Assembly: GCA_036560705.1 (NCBI GenBank)
Contig: DATBQR010000121.1
Location: 76,579 to 140,578 of the forward strand
Origin: RBG-16-66-20 sp036560705
Lineage (GTDB): Bacteria; Pseudomonadota; Gammaproteobacteria; Burkholderiales; SG8-39
Direction of reading: 5' to 3'
Length of the DNA: 64,000 nt
Each line of letters starts with the position of its first letter. Position 1 is the stretch's first letter. Position numbers and translations under genes: made by a program. A model generated the notes under the pieces. It was not told the origin of the DNA. It did not search any database and saw nothing but the letters and a program-made list of their open reading frames with translations. This document shows positions 25,428 to 34,169 of this stretch, piece by piece.

Positions 25428-26780
25428 TTGGCGACGATTCTCGGTGCATTACCCAGGGGGAAGAAGGTCGGCATCGCGTTCTCGGGCGGCCTCGACACGA
25501 GCGCTGCGGTGCATTGGATGCGCGCGAAGGGCGCGATCCCCTACGCCTACACCGCGAACCTCGGCCAGCCGGACGAATCGGACTATGCAGAGATCCCGAA
25601 GAAGGCGCTCGCCTACGGCGCTCGCGTGGCCCGTCTCGTCGAATGCCGGCCGCAGCTCGTCGCCGAGGGCATCGCCGCGATCCAGTGCGGCGCGTTCCAC
25701 ATTTCCACGGGCGGGGCGACCTACTTCAACACCACGCCGCTGGGCCGGGCGGTCACCGGCACCATGCTCGTCGTCGCGATGCGCGAGGACGACGTCGGCA
25801 TCTGGAGCGACGGCAGCACCTACAAGGGCAACGACATCGAGCGCTTTTACCGTTACGGGCTGCTCGCCAATCCCTCGCTGAAGATCTACAAACCCTGGCT
25901 CGACCAGCGCTTCATCGACGAGCTGGGCGGGCGCAAGGAGATGTCCGCGTACATGGCAAAGGCGGGCTTCAAATACAAGATGAGCGCCGAGAAGGCGTAT
26001 TCGACGGACTCGAACATCCTCGGCGCCACGCACGAGGCGAAGGACCTCGAGTTCCTGAACAAGGGCCTGTCCATCGTCAAGCCGATCATGGGCGTCGCTT
26101 TCTGGCGCGAGGACGTGAAGGTGAAGGCGGAGAAGGTTTCCGTCCGTTTCGAGGAAGGCGTCCCGGTCGCGCTGAACGGCCAGCGTTTTTTTGACGCCGT
26201 GGCGCTGTTCGCCGAGGCCAACGCCATCGGCGGCCGGCACGGCCTGGGCACCTGCGACCAGATCGAGAACCGCATCATCGAGGCGAAGAGCCGCGGCATC
26301 TACGAGGCGCCGGGCATGGCGCTGCTGCACATCGCCTACGAACGGCTGGTCACCGGCATCCACAACGAGGACACCATCGAGCAGTACCGGGTGAACGGCC
26401 GGCGGCTCGGCCGGCTGCTCTACCAGGGACGCTGGTTCGATCCACAGACCCTGATGTTGCGGGAGGTGGCGCAGCGCTGGGTGGCGAAGGCGGTGACCGG
26501 CGAAGTGAAGCTGGAGCTGCGCCGCGGCAACGACTGGTCGGTCCTCGACACGAAAGGCCCGAACCTCACCTACAAGCCCGAACGGCTGACGATGGAGAAG
26601 GGCAAAGAGGTGTTCTTCACGCCCGGCGACCGCATCGGCCAGCTGACGATGCGCAACCTCGACATCGTCGACACGCGCGACAAGCTGCGTGTCTACGGCG
26701 AGGCGGGGCTGCTTGGGGACTCCAAGAGCGGCGCTGTACCGCTGTTGGGTTCGAGCAAGAAGAAAAAACCGAAGACCTAG
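25428..26780 (+). CDS. argG: Argininosuccinate synthase, TTG start
   Basis: Joins citrulline and aspartate with ATP to argininosuccinate. The 450-residue protein aligns along its full length with the E. coli ArgG type (447 residues), with the PP-loop AFSGGLDTSAA, TANLGQPDE and GRRLGRLLYQGRWFDPQ. TTG at 25428 (then ATILGALPRGKK) aligns with the E. coli N-terminus and has GGAGAG 7 nt upstream; no ATG is available nearby. The C-terminus has a lysine-rich tail. It converges on argF and shares a CTAG stop. Confidence 0.96.
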   Translation: MATILGALPRGKKVGIAFSGGLDTSAAVHWMRAKGAIPYAYTANLGQPDESDYAEIPKKALAYGARVARLVECRPQLVAEGIAAIQCGAFHISTGGATYFNTTPLGRAVTGTMLVVAMREDDVGIWSDGSTYKGNDIERFYRYGLLANPSLKIYKPWLDQRFIDELGGRKEMSAYMAKAGFKYKMSAEKAYSTDSNILGATHEAKDLEFLNKGLSIVKPIMGVAFWREDVKVKAEKVSVRFEEGVPVALNGQRFFDAVALFAEANAIGGRHGLGTCDQIENRIIEAKSRGIYEAPGMALLHIAYERLVTGIHNEDTIEQYRVNGRRLGRLLYQGRWFDPQTLMLREVAQRWVAKAVTGEVKLELRRGNDWSVLDTKGPNLTYKPERLTMEKGKEVFFTPGDRIGQLTMRNLDIVDTRDKLRVYGEAGLLGDSKSGAVPLLGSSKKKKPKT

Positions 26781-27700
26781 TCCTTCACCCTGCCGAGCAG
26801 CAGGAACTCCATCAGCGCCTTCTGGGTGTGCAGGCGGTTCTCGGCTTCTTCCCAGACCACGCTCTGCTTGCCGTCGATGACCCTGGCTGAGACTTCCTCG
26901 CCGCGGTGCGCGGGCAGGCAGTGCATGAAGAGGGCGTCCTTGCGCGCCGCCTTCATCATCTCGGGGTCCACCTGCCAGTCCTCGAAGTCCTTCTTGCGTT
27001 CCTCGTTCTCGGCTTCGAAGCCCATCGAGGTCCAGACGTCCGTGGTGACCAGGTGCGCGTCCTTCGCCGCCTGCATCGGGTCGGCGAAAGACTCGCAGTT
27101 CTTCGGCGCCCGGTCGGCCTCCACTTCGTAGCCCGGCGGCGTCGAGACGTTCACCTTGAAGTCGAAAATCTCCGCCGCCTGCAGCCAGGTGTTGCAGACA
27201 TTGTTCGAGTCGCCGATCCAGGCCACCGTTTTCCCCTTGATCGAGCCGCGCTGCTCGATGAAGGTGTAGACGTCCGCGAGGATCTGGCAGGGGTGGTACT
27301 CGTTGGTCAGGCCGTTGATCACCGGCACGCGCGAGTTGCCGGCGAAGCGTTCGAGGATCTCCTGCTCGAAGGTGCGGATCATCACGAGGTCGCACATGCG
27401 CGAGATCACCTGCGCGGCGTCCTCGACCGGTTCGCCGCGCCCCAGCTGGGAATCGCGCGTGTTGAGGAAGATCGCCGCGCCGCCGAGCTGGTGCATGCCG
27501 GCCTCGAACGAGAGGCGCGTGCGCGTGCTCTGCTTCTCGAAGATCATCGCCAGGGTGCGGTCCTCCAGCGGCCAGTAGCGCTGGTAGCGCTTGAAGCGGT
27601 CCTTGATCCAGCGCGTGCGCGCGAACAGGTGCTCGTACTCCTTGCGCGCGAGGTCCCTGAATTGCAGGTAATGCCGCAGTGCGGGCTTGGTCGGGGCCAT
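26777..27700 (-). CDS. argF: Ornithine carbamoyltransferase
   Basis: Makes citrulline from ornithine and carbamoyl phosphate. The 307-residue protein has the carbamoyl-phosphate motif STRTR (in EKQSTRTRLSFE), the HPCQILAD motif, and the ornithine-side MHCLPAHRGEEV. These identify it as ornithine rather than aspartate carbamoyltransferase. It lies 7 nt after argD on the same strand, so argD-argF form an arginine-biosynthesis operon that converges on argG, giving three of the pathway's steps in one 3.5 kb block. Confidence 0.96.
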   Translation of the reverse strand: MAPTKPALRHYLQFRDLARKEYEHLFARTRWIKDRFKRYQRYWPLEDRTLAMIFEKQSTRTRLSFEAGMHQLGGAAIFLNTRDSQLGRGEPVEDAAQVISRMCDLVMIRTFEQEILERFAGNSRVPVINGLTNEYHPCQILADVYTFIEQRGSIKGKTVAWIGDSNNVCNTWLQAAEIFDFKVNVSTPPGYEVEADRAPKNCESFADPMQAAKDAHLVTTDVWTSMGFEAENEERKKDFEDWQVDPEMMKAARKDALFMHCLPAHRGEEVSARVIDGKQSVVWEEAENRLHTQKALMEFLLLGRVKD

Positions 27701-27707
27701 GACCGGC

Positions 27708-28913
27708 TCAACGTACCGCTGCGGTTTTGGGCTGAACGGATTCCTGTGCGAGGAAAGCCTTCACGAGCGGCGCCAGCCGCTCGACCATCTCGCGGCCCTC
27801 GGCCTCGGTGACGACCAGCGCCGGCAGCAGGCGGACCACGTTGTCGGCGGTGACATTGAACACGAGGCCCGCGTCCAGCCCCTTTTTCACCAGTTCGCCG
27901 CAGGGCCGGTCGAGCTCGATGCCGATCATCAGGCCCATGCCGCGCACCTCGGTAACGCCCGCGACTCCGCCGAGCGCCGCCTTCAAACCCGCAAGCATCG
28001 CGGCGCCGCATTTCGCCGCATTGTCGAGCAGGCCTTCATCCTTCACCGTGTCCAGCGTCGTCACCACGCCGCACATGGCAAGCGGGTTGCCGCCGAAGGT
28101 CGAGCCGTGGTTGCCGGGCTTGAACACGCCCTTGGCGCGCCCGCCGACCACGCAGGCGCCCACCGGCACGCCGCCGGCCAGGCCCTTGGCGAGCGGCACC
28201 ACGTCCGGCATGAAACCGGCGTGCTGGTAGACGAACCATTTGCCGGTGCGTCCCAGGCCGCACTGCACCTCGTCGGACATGAACAGCCACTCGTTGCGCT
28301 CGCAGATTTCCTTGAGGCCTCTCAGGTATTCGAGGCGCGAGACGTTGATGCCGCCCTCGCCCTGGATCGGCTCGATGAATACCGCCACCACGTTCTTGTT
28401 GTGCGCGGCGACCTGGCGCACCGCGTCCAGGTCGTTGAGCGGCACGCGCACGAAACCCTGCACCAGCGGCTCGAAGCCGGCCTGAACCTTGCGGCTGGCG
28501 GTGGCGGACAGCGTCGCCAGCGAACGCCCGTGGAAGGCTTTCTCCATCACGATGATGGCCGGCTCGGCGATGCCCCGGTCGTGGCCGTACTTGCGCGCGA
28601 CCTTGATCGCGGCTTCGTTGGCTTCCAGCCCGGAATTGCAGAAGAACACCTCGTCCAGCCCGGTGATCTGCGCGATGCGGTCGGCCGCCTGCTCCTGCAG
28701 CGGGATCTGGAACAAGTTCGAGCTATGGATGAGGCGGCCGATCTGCTCCGTGAGCGCGCGCGTGAGGCGCGGGTGGTTGTGGCCGAGCGTGTTCACCGCG
28801 ATGCCGGCGAGGGCGTCGAGGTACTTCTTGCCGGCTTCGTCCCACAGCCACACGCCCTGGCCTCGCACGAACGCGACCGGCTGGCGGGCGTAGGTGTTCA
28901 TGACGTGGCTCAT
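27708..28913 (-). CDS. argD: Acetylornithine aminotransferase
   Basis: PLP-dependent transaminase of arginine synthesis (N-acetylglutamate semialdehyde to N-acetylornithine); enzymes of this group can also serve lysine synthesis. The 401-residue protein shows NSGLEANEAAIKVARK, EPIQGEGGIN, DEVQCGLGRTG and the PLP lysine in PLAKGLAGGVPVGA. ATG 28913 has AAGGGA 7 nt upstream and is preferred to a TTG at 28931. A strong hairpin just upstream separates it from the decarboxylase gene, so it probably has its own promoter. Confidence 0.94.
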   Translation of the reverse strand: MSHVMNTYARQPVAFVRGQGVWLWDEAGKKYLDALAGIAVNTLGHNHPRLTRALTEQIGRLIHSSNLFQIPLQEQAADRIAQITGLDEVFFCNSGLEANEAAIKVARKYGHDRGIAEPAIIVMEKAFHGRSLATLSATASRKVQAGFEPLVQGFVRVPLNDLDAVRQVAAHNKNVVAVFIEPIQGEGGINVSRLEYLRGLKEICERNEWLFMSDEVQCGLGRTGKWFVYQHAGFMPDVVPLAKGLAGGVPVGACVVGGRAKGVFKPGNHGSTFGGNPLAMCGVVTTLDTVKDEGLLDNAAKCGAAMLAGLKAALGGVAGVTEVRGMGLMIGIELDRPCGELVKKGLDAGLVFNVTADNVVRLLPALVVTEAEGREMVERLAPLVKAFLAQESVQPKTAAVR

Positions 28914-28936
28914 GGCGTTATCCCTTTCCAAAATGC

Positions 28937-28965
28937 AAAACGGCGGTCGAAGAACCGCCGTTTTT
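28937..28965 (-). terminator. Rho-independent terminator after the decarboxylase gene
   Basis: AAAACGGCGGT and ACCGCCGTTTTT form an 11 bp stem around a 6 nt loop. Read on the minus strand the stem ends in TTTT followed by GCATTTT. It stands between the decarboxylase stop (29009) and the argD start (28913), so it should end the decarboxylase transcript; it is symmetric enough to work in both directions. Confidence 0.75.
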
Positions 28966-29008
28966 GGAATCGTATCAGGGGCTAGCCGAAAAGGGTAGAG
29001 AGCCCGGA

Positions 29009-30991
29009 TCAGCCTATTCGCCGCAGATTTTTCTCTTCCGAAGTCCTGAGTACCCGCACGCAGGGCTGGTAGCCCTCGTAGACGATGCCGTGCAGTTCGG
29101 TACGCTTCTGCGAGCGCAGCAGCGCGGCCAGATATTCGGTGATTTTCGGCGTGATGACCTGGCCGGGGACCAGCACCGGGATGCCCGGCGGGTAGGGCAC
29201 GATGCCGTCGGCGCAGACGCGGTGCGAGAGCGCGCGGTTGACGCGCTCCTTCTCGTCGAACACCGGCACCAGTTCGCCGCCGCAGAAGTAGGCGTCACGC
29301 GGCAGGAAGCGCAGTTTGGTGAACGCCGGAATCTCCGGCGCACGCTCAAGGCGCCGACGCGGGCGGCCCTCGCGCGCGAGGCGCATCAGCGCGTCGTACA
29401 GGCGCGACACCTTGGAGCGCGTGGTGCCGATGGTGAGCAGCAGCGTGATGGTGTTGAAGGTGCTTTTCTCGATCTGGATGTTGAAGCGGTCGAAGAGTTC
29501 CTTCTGCAGTTCGTCTACCGTGTAGCCGCAGCCCGAGACGTCCACCGTCACCTTGGTGATGTCGAGGCGGATGCCGTCGCCGCGCACTTCCTCCGGCAGC
29601 AGGTCGGCGAGCTCCAGAACGCGGAACATGCCGGTGGAGTTGATCTGCTGGCGGACTTCCTTGGCGAGCGCGATGGTGCGCGACAGCAGCTTGTAGCCCT
29701 CCATGGTCGCCTGTTTGCGGGCGATGTCCAGGCTGGCGATCAGGCCGTACTGCGGCGAGGTGGAAGTGTGCATGTTGAAGTTCTCGCGGAACAGGTGCTC
29801 GCGGAAGCCCGGATCGTTGACGTGGATCATCGAGGCCTGCGAGAACGCGGAGAGAACCTTGTGCGTGGATTGCGTCGCGTAGTCCGCGCCCGCCTCCAGC
29901 GCGGTCGGACGGAATTCCGGGTGGAAGCGCGCGAAGCCGTACCAGGCCTCGTCGACGATGACCTTGATGCCCTTCGCGTGCGCCGCGCGCACGACCGGCT
30001 CGAGGTCGTAGCGCAGGCCGTCGTAGGTGCAGGAGGTGAGGATCAATGCCTGCGCGTCGGGGTGCTTCTGGATTTCCCTCAGGAGGGTTTTTTTCGGCAC
30101 AGGACCATACAGCCCGTATTTCCGGTTCAGCGCCGAATCCAGGTAGACCGGGTGCGCGCCGGACAGCACCACGCCGTGGTGCACGCTCTTGTGGCAGTTG
30201 CGGTCGAGCAGCAGCTTCTCGCCCGGCGCGAGCAGGGTCTGGAAGATGACCTTGTTGGCGGTCGAGGTGCCGTTGGTGGCGAAGAAGGTGCGCCGCGCGC
30301 CGAAGGCCTTGGCCGCCATCGCCTGCGCCTCGAGGATCACGCCCTTGGGATCCATCAGCGAATCGAGCATCGGCACCGACACGGACAGGTCGGCGTCGAA
30401 CACGTGGTCGCCCATGAATTCGTAGAAATCGTTCACCCAGGGGCTGCCGCGCAGCGACTCGCCGGAGGAGTGCCCGGGCGTGTGCCACTGGTCCTTCGCC
30501 ATCCAGACGTAGGTCTTCAGCTGGTCGGTGAAGGGCGTGCGCGCTTTTTCCTGGATCTGCGCGTTTAGGATGCGGTAGATGCCGCGGTAGTCGCGTTCTT
30601 CGCGGTAGAAGTAGCCGTCCACCGCCTCGGTGAACAGGGCATCGACGACGTCGTCCTCCTTTTCCTGCGCGATCAGGATGTAGACGTCCAGCTCGGGCCG
30701 GAAGCGGGTGATGCGCTGGACCAGTTCCAGGGCGGACATCTGCAGGCGTTTGCGCCCGCCGTTTTTCCGGCCCCCGGGGAGCGAATACAGCTTGTCGTCC
30801 ACCAGCACCGCCTGGATGTCGCCGTCCGCCTCGATCGCCGACAGCGCCTCCCGGGCGGTGGCTACGCCGCTGAAGGAAATTCCGAGCGGGTTGTCCAGGG
30901 ACCTGGCCGCCGCATTCAGCCCCTTGACGATCTCGCGCAGGACGAGCGGCTCGTCCTCGATGACCAGGATGCGGCTGAGCGGTTTGACCAT
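29009..30991 (-). CDS. Orn/Lys/Arg-type PLP decarboxylase with receiver-like N-terminal domain
   Basis: A 660-residue fold-type-I decarboxylase, likely acting on arginine, ornithine or lysine. Residues 5-145 resemble a response-regulator receiver: ILVIEDEP (E12, D13) and VLVDDK (D65, D66) stand at the acidic-pocket and phosphoacceptor positions. The aspartate-aminotransferase-fold core follows, with DQWHTPGH at about 167, VDEAW (D348, which would pair with the PLP ring nitrogen) and the PLP lysine K378 in STHKVLSAFSQ. A C-terminal domain completes it. Inducible E. coli decarboxylases have a flavodoxin-like wing domain here, but the receiver signature in this protein is unusually sharp. Substrate cannot be read from sequence. 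Confidence 0.85.
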   Translation of the reverse strand: MVKPLSRILVIEDEPLVLREIVKGLNAAARSLDNPLGISFSGVATAREALSAIEADGDIQAVLVDDKLYSLPGGRKNGGRKRLQMSALELVQRITRFRPELDVYILIAQEKEDDVVDALFTEAVDGYFYREERDYRGIYRILNAQIQEKARTPFTDQLKTYVWMAKDQWHTPGHSSGESLRGSPWVNDFYEFMGDHVFDADLSVSVPMLDSLMDPKGVILEAQAMAAKAFGARRTFFATNGTSTANKVIFQTLLAPGEKLLLDRNCHKSVHHGVVLSGAHPVYLDSALNRKYGLYGPVPKKTLLREIQKHPDAQALILTSCTYDGLRYDLEPVVRAAHAKGIKVIVDEAWYGFARFHPEFRPTALEAGADYATQSTHKVLSAFSQASMIHVNDPGFREHLFRENFNMHTSTSPQYGLIASLDIARKQATMEGYKLLSRTIALAKEVRQQINSTGMFRVLELADLLPEEVRGDGIRLDITKVTVDVSGCGYTVDELQKELFDRFNIQIEKSTFNTITLLLTIGTTRSKVSRLYDALMRLAREGRPRRRLERAPEIPAFTKLRFLPRDAYFCGGELVPVFDEKERVNRALSHRVCADGIVPYPPGIPVLVPGQVITPKITEYLAALLRSQKRTELHGIVYEGYQPCVRVLRTSEEKNLRRIG

Positions 30992-30995
30992 ACGC

Positions 30996-31001
30996 TATTA
31001 T
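30996..31001 (+). promoter_or_regulatory. -10-like element 5 nt before the DUF3579 ATG
   Basis: TATTAT in the 15 bp gap between the divergent decarboxylase and DUF3579 starts. No Shine-Dalgarno precedes ATG 31007. The gap is too short for a normal pair of divergent promoters, so at least one must lie inside coding sequence. Confidence 0.25.
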
Positions 31002-31006
31002 TTCGT

Positions 31007-31336
31007 ATGCCCGAGCCGGAAATCGTCGAGTTTGTCATCCAGGGGGTGACTGTCGACGGCAAACCGTTCCGGCCCAGCGACTGGGCCGAGCGGCTGTGCG
31101 GCGTGATGTCGGCCTTCGGCGGCGACCATCGCATGCAGTACTCCCCTTACGTTCATCCGGTAACCGCTTCGGGGGTGCGCTGCGTGGTGGTGGACGTGCG
31201 GCTCGAAGAGCTCGAACCGATGGCTTACCGTTTCCTGCTCAGTTTTGCCAGTGACAACGAACTGAAGACGCGCGACGGGCGCGATGCCAGCCGCTCCGAG
31301 CTCGCCAAGGTGCTGCGAGCAGGGGACACGGATTGA
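31007..31336 (+). CDS. DUF3579 family protein
   Basis: A 109-residue cytoplasmic protein with no signal peptide or membrane segment. The pattern IVEFVIQGVTVDGKPFRPSDWAERLCG and ending near SELAKVL fits the DUF3579 family, found mainly in betaproteobacteria and of unknown function. HRMQYSPYVHP and RCVVVDVRLEEL are its conserved core. It sits beside rpsT and murJ. It is divergent from the decarboxylase by 15 bp and ends in a strong bidirectional terminator shared with rpsT. Confidence 0.8.
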   Translation: MPEPEIVEFVIQGVTVDGKPFRPSDWAERLCGVMSAFGGDHRMQYSPYVHPVTASGVRCVVVDVRLEELEPMAYRFLLSFASDNELKTRDGRDASRSELAKVLRAGDTD

Positions 31337-31337
31337 A

Positions 31338-31361
31338 AAAACGGGGCAGGGGCCCTGTTTT
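31338..31361. terminator. Bidirectional terminator between DUF3579 and rpsT
   Basis: AAAACGGGG and CCCTGTTTT form a 9 bp stem (one G-T pair) with a 6 nt loop. A run of A on the left gives a U-tract for the minus strand (rpsT) and TTTT on the right serves the plus strand. The two genes converge on it. Confidence 0.65.
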
Positions 31362-31366
31362 CCCGC

Positions 31367-31630
31367 TCAGGACATCGCCTTGATGGCGTGGGCGAGGCGG
31401 CTCTTCTGGCGGGCGGCGGCGTTGCGGTGCACGACGCCCTTGGCGGCGACGCGGTCGATCACGGCCTGCGATTTGACCAGTGCGGCGGCGGCGGCTTTCT
31501 TGTCGCCCGCGGCGATCGCCTTCTTGACGTCCTTGATCGCGCTGCGCGCAGCGGTGTGCAGGCTCACGTTGCGGCTGCGGCGGACGACGGCCTGGCGGGC
31601 GCGTTTGCGGGCGGACTTGATGTTGGCCAT
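31367..31630 (-). CDS. rpsT: 30S ribosomal protein S20
   Basis: The 87-residue primary 16S rRNA-binding protein S20. It begins MANIKSARKRARQAV and continues with RSAIKDVKKAI, AVIDRVAAKGVVHRN and ARQKSRLAHAI, all family features, and is rich in Lys, Arg and Ala. It is transcribed alone from an extended -10 promoter that overlaps the start of divergent murJ, and ends at a hairpin terminator. Confidence 0.98.
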   Translation of the reverse strand: MANIKSARKRARQAVVRRSRNVSLHTAARSAIKDVKKAIAAGDKKAAAAALVKSQAVIDRVAAKGVVHRNAAARQKSRLAHAIKAMS

Positions 31631-31655
31631 GTACTGTTTCCAGTGCGAAAAAAGG

Positions 31656-31669
31656 CGCGAATTCTAGCA
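31656..31669 (-). promoter_or_regulatory. Extended -10 promoter of rpsT
   Basis: On the minus strand the segment reads TGCTAGAATTCGCG, identical to the segment upstream of hppA. The TAGAAT hexamer is at 31661-31666, giving a transcript start near 31654 and a leader of about 25 nt. The element abuts the murJ ATG on the opposite strand. No -35 consensus is evident. Confidence 0.5.
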
Positions 31670-33207
31670 TGAACCTGCTCAGGGCCCTCGCCACCGTCAG
31701 CAGCATGACCCTGCTGTCGCGGGTCCTCGGCTACGTGCGGGATTCCTTCATCGCGCGGATCTTCGGCGCCGGCCTGGCGACCGACGCGTTCTTCGTCGCC
31801 TTCCGCATTCCCAACCTGCTGCGACGGCTGTTCGCCGAAGGCGCGTTTTCGCAGGCTTTCGTGCCGATCCTCGCCGAGGTCCGCAACCGCGAATCGCCCG
31901 AGGCGACCCGCACGCTGGTGGACAGCGTGTCCACCGTGCTTTTCCTCTCGCTGCTGCTGACCGCGGCGCTCGGCATGCTGCTCGCTCCGCTGGTGGTCTA
32001 TGTGTCGGCGCCGGGTTTTGCCGCCGAGCCGGGCAAGTTCGATCTCACCGTGACGATGCTGCGCATCACTTTTCCCTACATCGTCTTCATCTCGCTGGTG
32101 GCGCTGGCCGCCGGCGTGCTGAACACCTGGAGCCGGTTCGCGGTGCCGGCGTTCACGCCGGTGCTGCTGAACGTCTCGTTCATCGTCGGTGCGGCGTTCT
32201 TTGCCGGGCGCTTCGACCCGCCGGTGCTGGTGCTGGCCTGGGCGGTGTTCGCGGGCGGTCTGCTGCAACTCGCGCTGCAGCTGCCGTTCCTGTGGAAAAT
32301 CGGCATGCTGCCGCGCTGGCGCCTCGACCTGAAGCATCCGGGCGTGCGGCGCGTCCTGAAGCTCATGGCGCCGGCGGTGTTCGGCGTTTCGGTGAGCCAG
32401 GTGTCGCTGCTGATCAACACCATCTTCGCCTCGTTCCTCGTCACCGGCAGCGTGTCCTGGCTCTACTACGCCGACCGGCTGATGGAATTCCCGGCGGGCG
32501 TGCTCGGCGCGGCGCTCGGAACAATCCTGCTGCCGAGCCTGTCGAAGCACCATGCCAGCGGCGCACCGGAGGCGTACGGCCGTCTCCTCGACTGGGGGCT
32601 GCGGGTGACTTTGCTGCTCGCGCTTCCGGCGGCGGCGGCGCTCGCGGTGCTGGCGATACCGCTGATCGCCACGCTGTTCCATTACGGCCAGTTCAGCGCG
32701 ACGGACGCCTGGATGACGCGCGATGCGCTGGTCGCCTACAGTCTGGGACTGGTCGGCATGATCCTGGTCAAGATACTCGCACCGGGCTTCTACGCGCGGC
32801 AGAACGTGGTGACGCCGGTGAAAATCGGCCTGCTGACGCTGGCTGCGACGCAGGCGATGAACTTCGCCTTCATCGGCCCGTTCAAGCACGCGGGCCTCGC
32901 GCTGGCGATCGGCCTTGGCGCCTGCCTGAACGCATTGCTGTTGTATTTGACGCTGAGAAAACAAAACATTTACACGCCGCAGCCCGGCTGGCCCGCTTTC
33001 GCGCTGAAAGTCGGCGCGGCCGTCGCGGTGATGGCCGCGGTGCTCCGGCTGGCGATGGGGCAGGCCGCGGCCTGGCTGCAGGCGGGCTGGCACTGGAAGC
33101 TGGGCATGCTGGCCGCGCTGGTGCTGCTCGGGACCGCCGTCTACGGCGCCTGCCTGTTCGCGTTCGGCTTCCGGCTGCGCCATTTTTCGATGCGGGGCGC
33201 CGATTGA
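31669..33207 (+). CDS. murJ: Lipid II flippase MurJ
   Basis: Flips lipid II across the inner membrane for peptidoglycan assembly. The 512-residue MATE-like protein has many hydrophobic segments and the family start SMTLLSRVLGYVRDSFIARIFG-like, followed by ATDAFFVAFRIPNLLRRLFAEGAFSQAFVP in pieces, with conserved arginines. FYARQNVVTPVKIG near residue 375 is also typical. rpsT-murJ adjacency is common in proteobacteria. Its stop overlaps the TTG of the next gene. Confidence 0.95.
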   Translation: MNLLRALATVSSMTLLSRVLGYVRDSFIARIFGAGLATDAFFVAFRIPNLLRRLFAEGAFSQAFVPILAEVRNRESPEATRTLVDSVSTVLFLSLLLTAALGMLLAPLVVYVSAPGFAAEPGKFDLTVTMLRITFPYIVFISLVALAAGVLNTWSRFAVPAFTPVLLNVSFIVGAAFFAGRFDPPVLVLAWAVFAGGLLQLALQLPFLWKIGMLPRWRLDLKHPGVRRVLKLMAPAVFGVSVSQVSLLINTIFASFLVTGSVSWLYYADRLMEFPAGVLGAALGTILLPSLSKHHASGAPEAYGRLLDWGLRVTLLLALPAAAALAVLAIPLIATLFHYGQFSATDAWMTRDALVAYSLGLVGMILVKILAPGFYARQNVVTPVKIGLLTLAATQAMNFAFIGPFKHAGLALAIGLGACLNALLLYLTLRKQNIYTPQPGWPAFALKVGAAVAVMAAVLRLAMGQAAAWLQAGWHWKLGMLAALVLLGTAVYGACLFAFGFRLRHFSMRGAD

Positions 33208-34070
33208 CGGCGGGGCTGGATCGCTTCTCCGAGCTGGTGTCGCGCCGCGACGGGGAGATCGAACTGGCGAGGGCCTGCCTGCAGATCGCGGAGGACGCCT
33301 ACCCCGGGCTGGACGTGGACGGCTACGTCGGCGAGATCGACCGGTTCGCCAAACGGCTGCGCGCGCGCCTCGGCGCCGGTGCCGCCCTCGAGGACCGGGT
33401 GATCGCGCTGAACGAATTCCTCTTCGACGACCTCGGCTTCAGCGGCAACACGGACGACTACTACGATCCGCGCAACTCCTACCTGAACGAGGTGCTCGAC
33501 CGCCGGACCGGCATTCCGATCACGCTTGCCGTGCTGTACATGGAGATCGGCCGGCGCATCGAACTGCCGTTCGAGGGCGTGTCGTTCCCGGGGCATTTCC
33601 TGGTCCGCCTGCCGCTGCGCGGCGGCACGCTCGTGCTCGACCCTTTTTCCGGCGGCGTGCCGCAGTCCGAGAGCGAACTGCGCGAGCGCCTGAAGCGCGT
33701 AATCCCGGGCGATGTTGCGGCCGGCAGGGCGAGCGGCGTCCTGGCCGCCGAGCTGCCGCTCGACCAGTTCCTCGAACCGGCGAGCAACCGGCAGATCCTC
33801 GCGCGCGTGCTGCGCAACCTGAAGGGGGTCTACCGCGAGAAGGACAAGCCCGAGCGCATGCTCGAGGTGCTGAACCGGATGCTCATCGTCGCGCCGGATG
33901 CCGCCCCGGAACTGCGCGACCGCGGTTTCGTCTACCAGCGCCTCGAATGCTGGCGCCCCGCGCTCAAGGACCTGGCCGAATACCTGGAGCGGGCGCCGGA
34001 CGCGGGCGACGCGGACGAGGTGCGCGCGAAAATGGTCGATCTCTCGGTGCGCTGCGCGCGCCTGAACTGA
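33204..34070 (+). CDS. SirB1-family transglutaminase-like/TPR protein
   Basis: A 288-residue cytoplasmic protein with an N-terminal SirB1 transglutaminase-like domain (LNEFLFDDLGFSGNTDDYYDPRNSYLNEVLDRRTGIPITL in overlapping parts, about residues 70-115) and a C-terminal TPR-like helical region. In this family the transglutaminase cysteine is typically absent, and none is seen at the expected place here. The molecular role is unknown. The start is TTG at 33204, overlapping the murJ stop as TTGA, which argues for coupled expression. Confidence 0.82.
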   Translation: MTAGLDRFSELVSRRDGEIELARACLQIAEDAYPGLDVDGYVGEIDRFAKRLRARLGAGAALEDRVIALNEFLFDDLGFSGNTDDYYDPRNSYLNEVLDRRTGIPITLAVLYMEIGRRIELPFEGVSFPGHFLVRLPLRGGTLVLDPFSGGVPQSESELRERLKRVIPGDVAAGRASGVLAAELPLDQFLEPASNRQILARVLRNLKGVYREKDKPERMLEVLNRMLIVAPDAAPELRDRGFVYQRLECWRPALKDLAEYLERAPDAGDADEVRAKMVDLSVRCARLN

Positions 34071-34106
34071 GGCGGGGGCCGGGTTCCCCGGGGCCGCAAT
34101 CGGGGC

Positions 34107-34112
34107 TAGAAT
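34107..34112 (+). promoter_or_regulatory. -10-like element upstream of the TRAP binding-protein gene
   Basis: TAGAAT, 57 bp before the ATG at 34170. The leader ends in GGAGGAGGGG, one of the strongest ribosome-binding sites in the window, suggesting high expression of the binding protein. No -35 is clear. Confidence 0.35.
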
Positions 34113-34169
34113 CGCCGCTCGGACTTCAATCGCAGGTCCAATAATCGATCCAAACGGAGGAGGGGTTAC

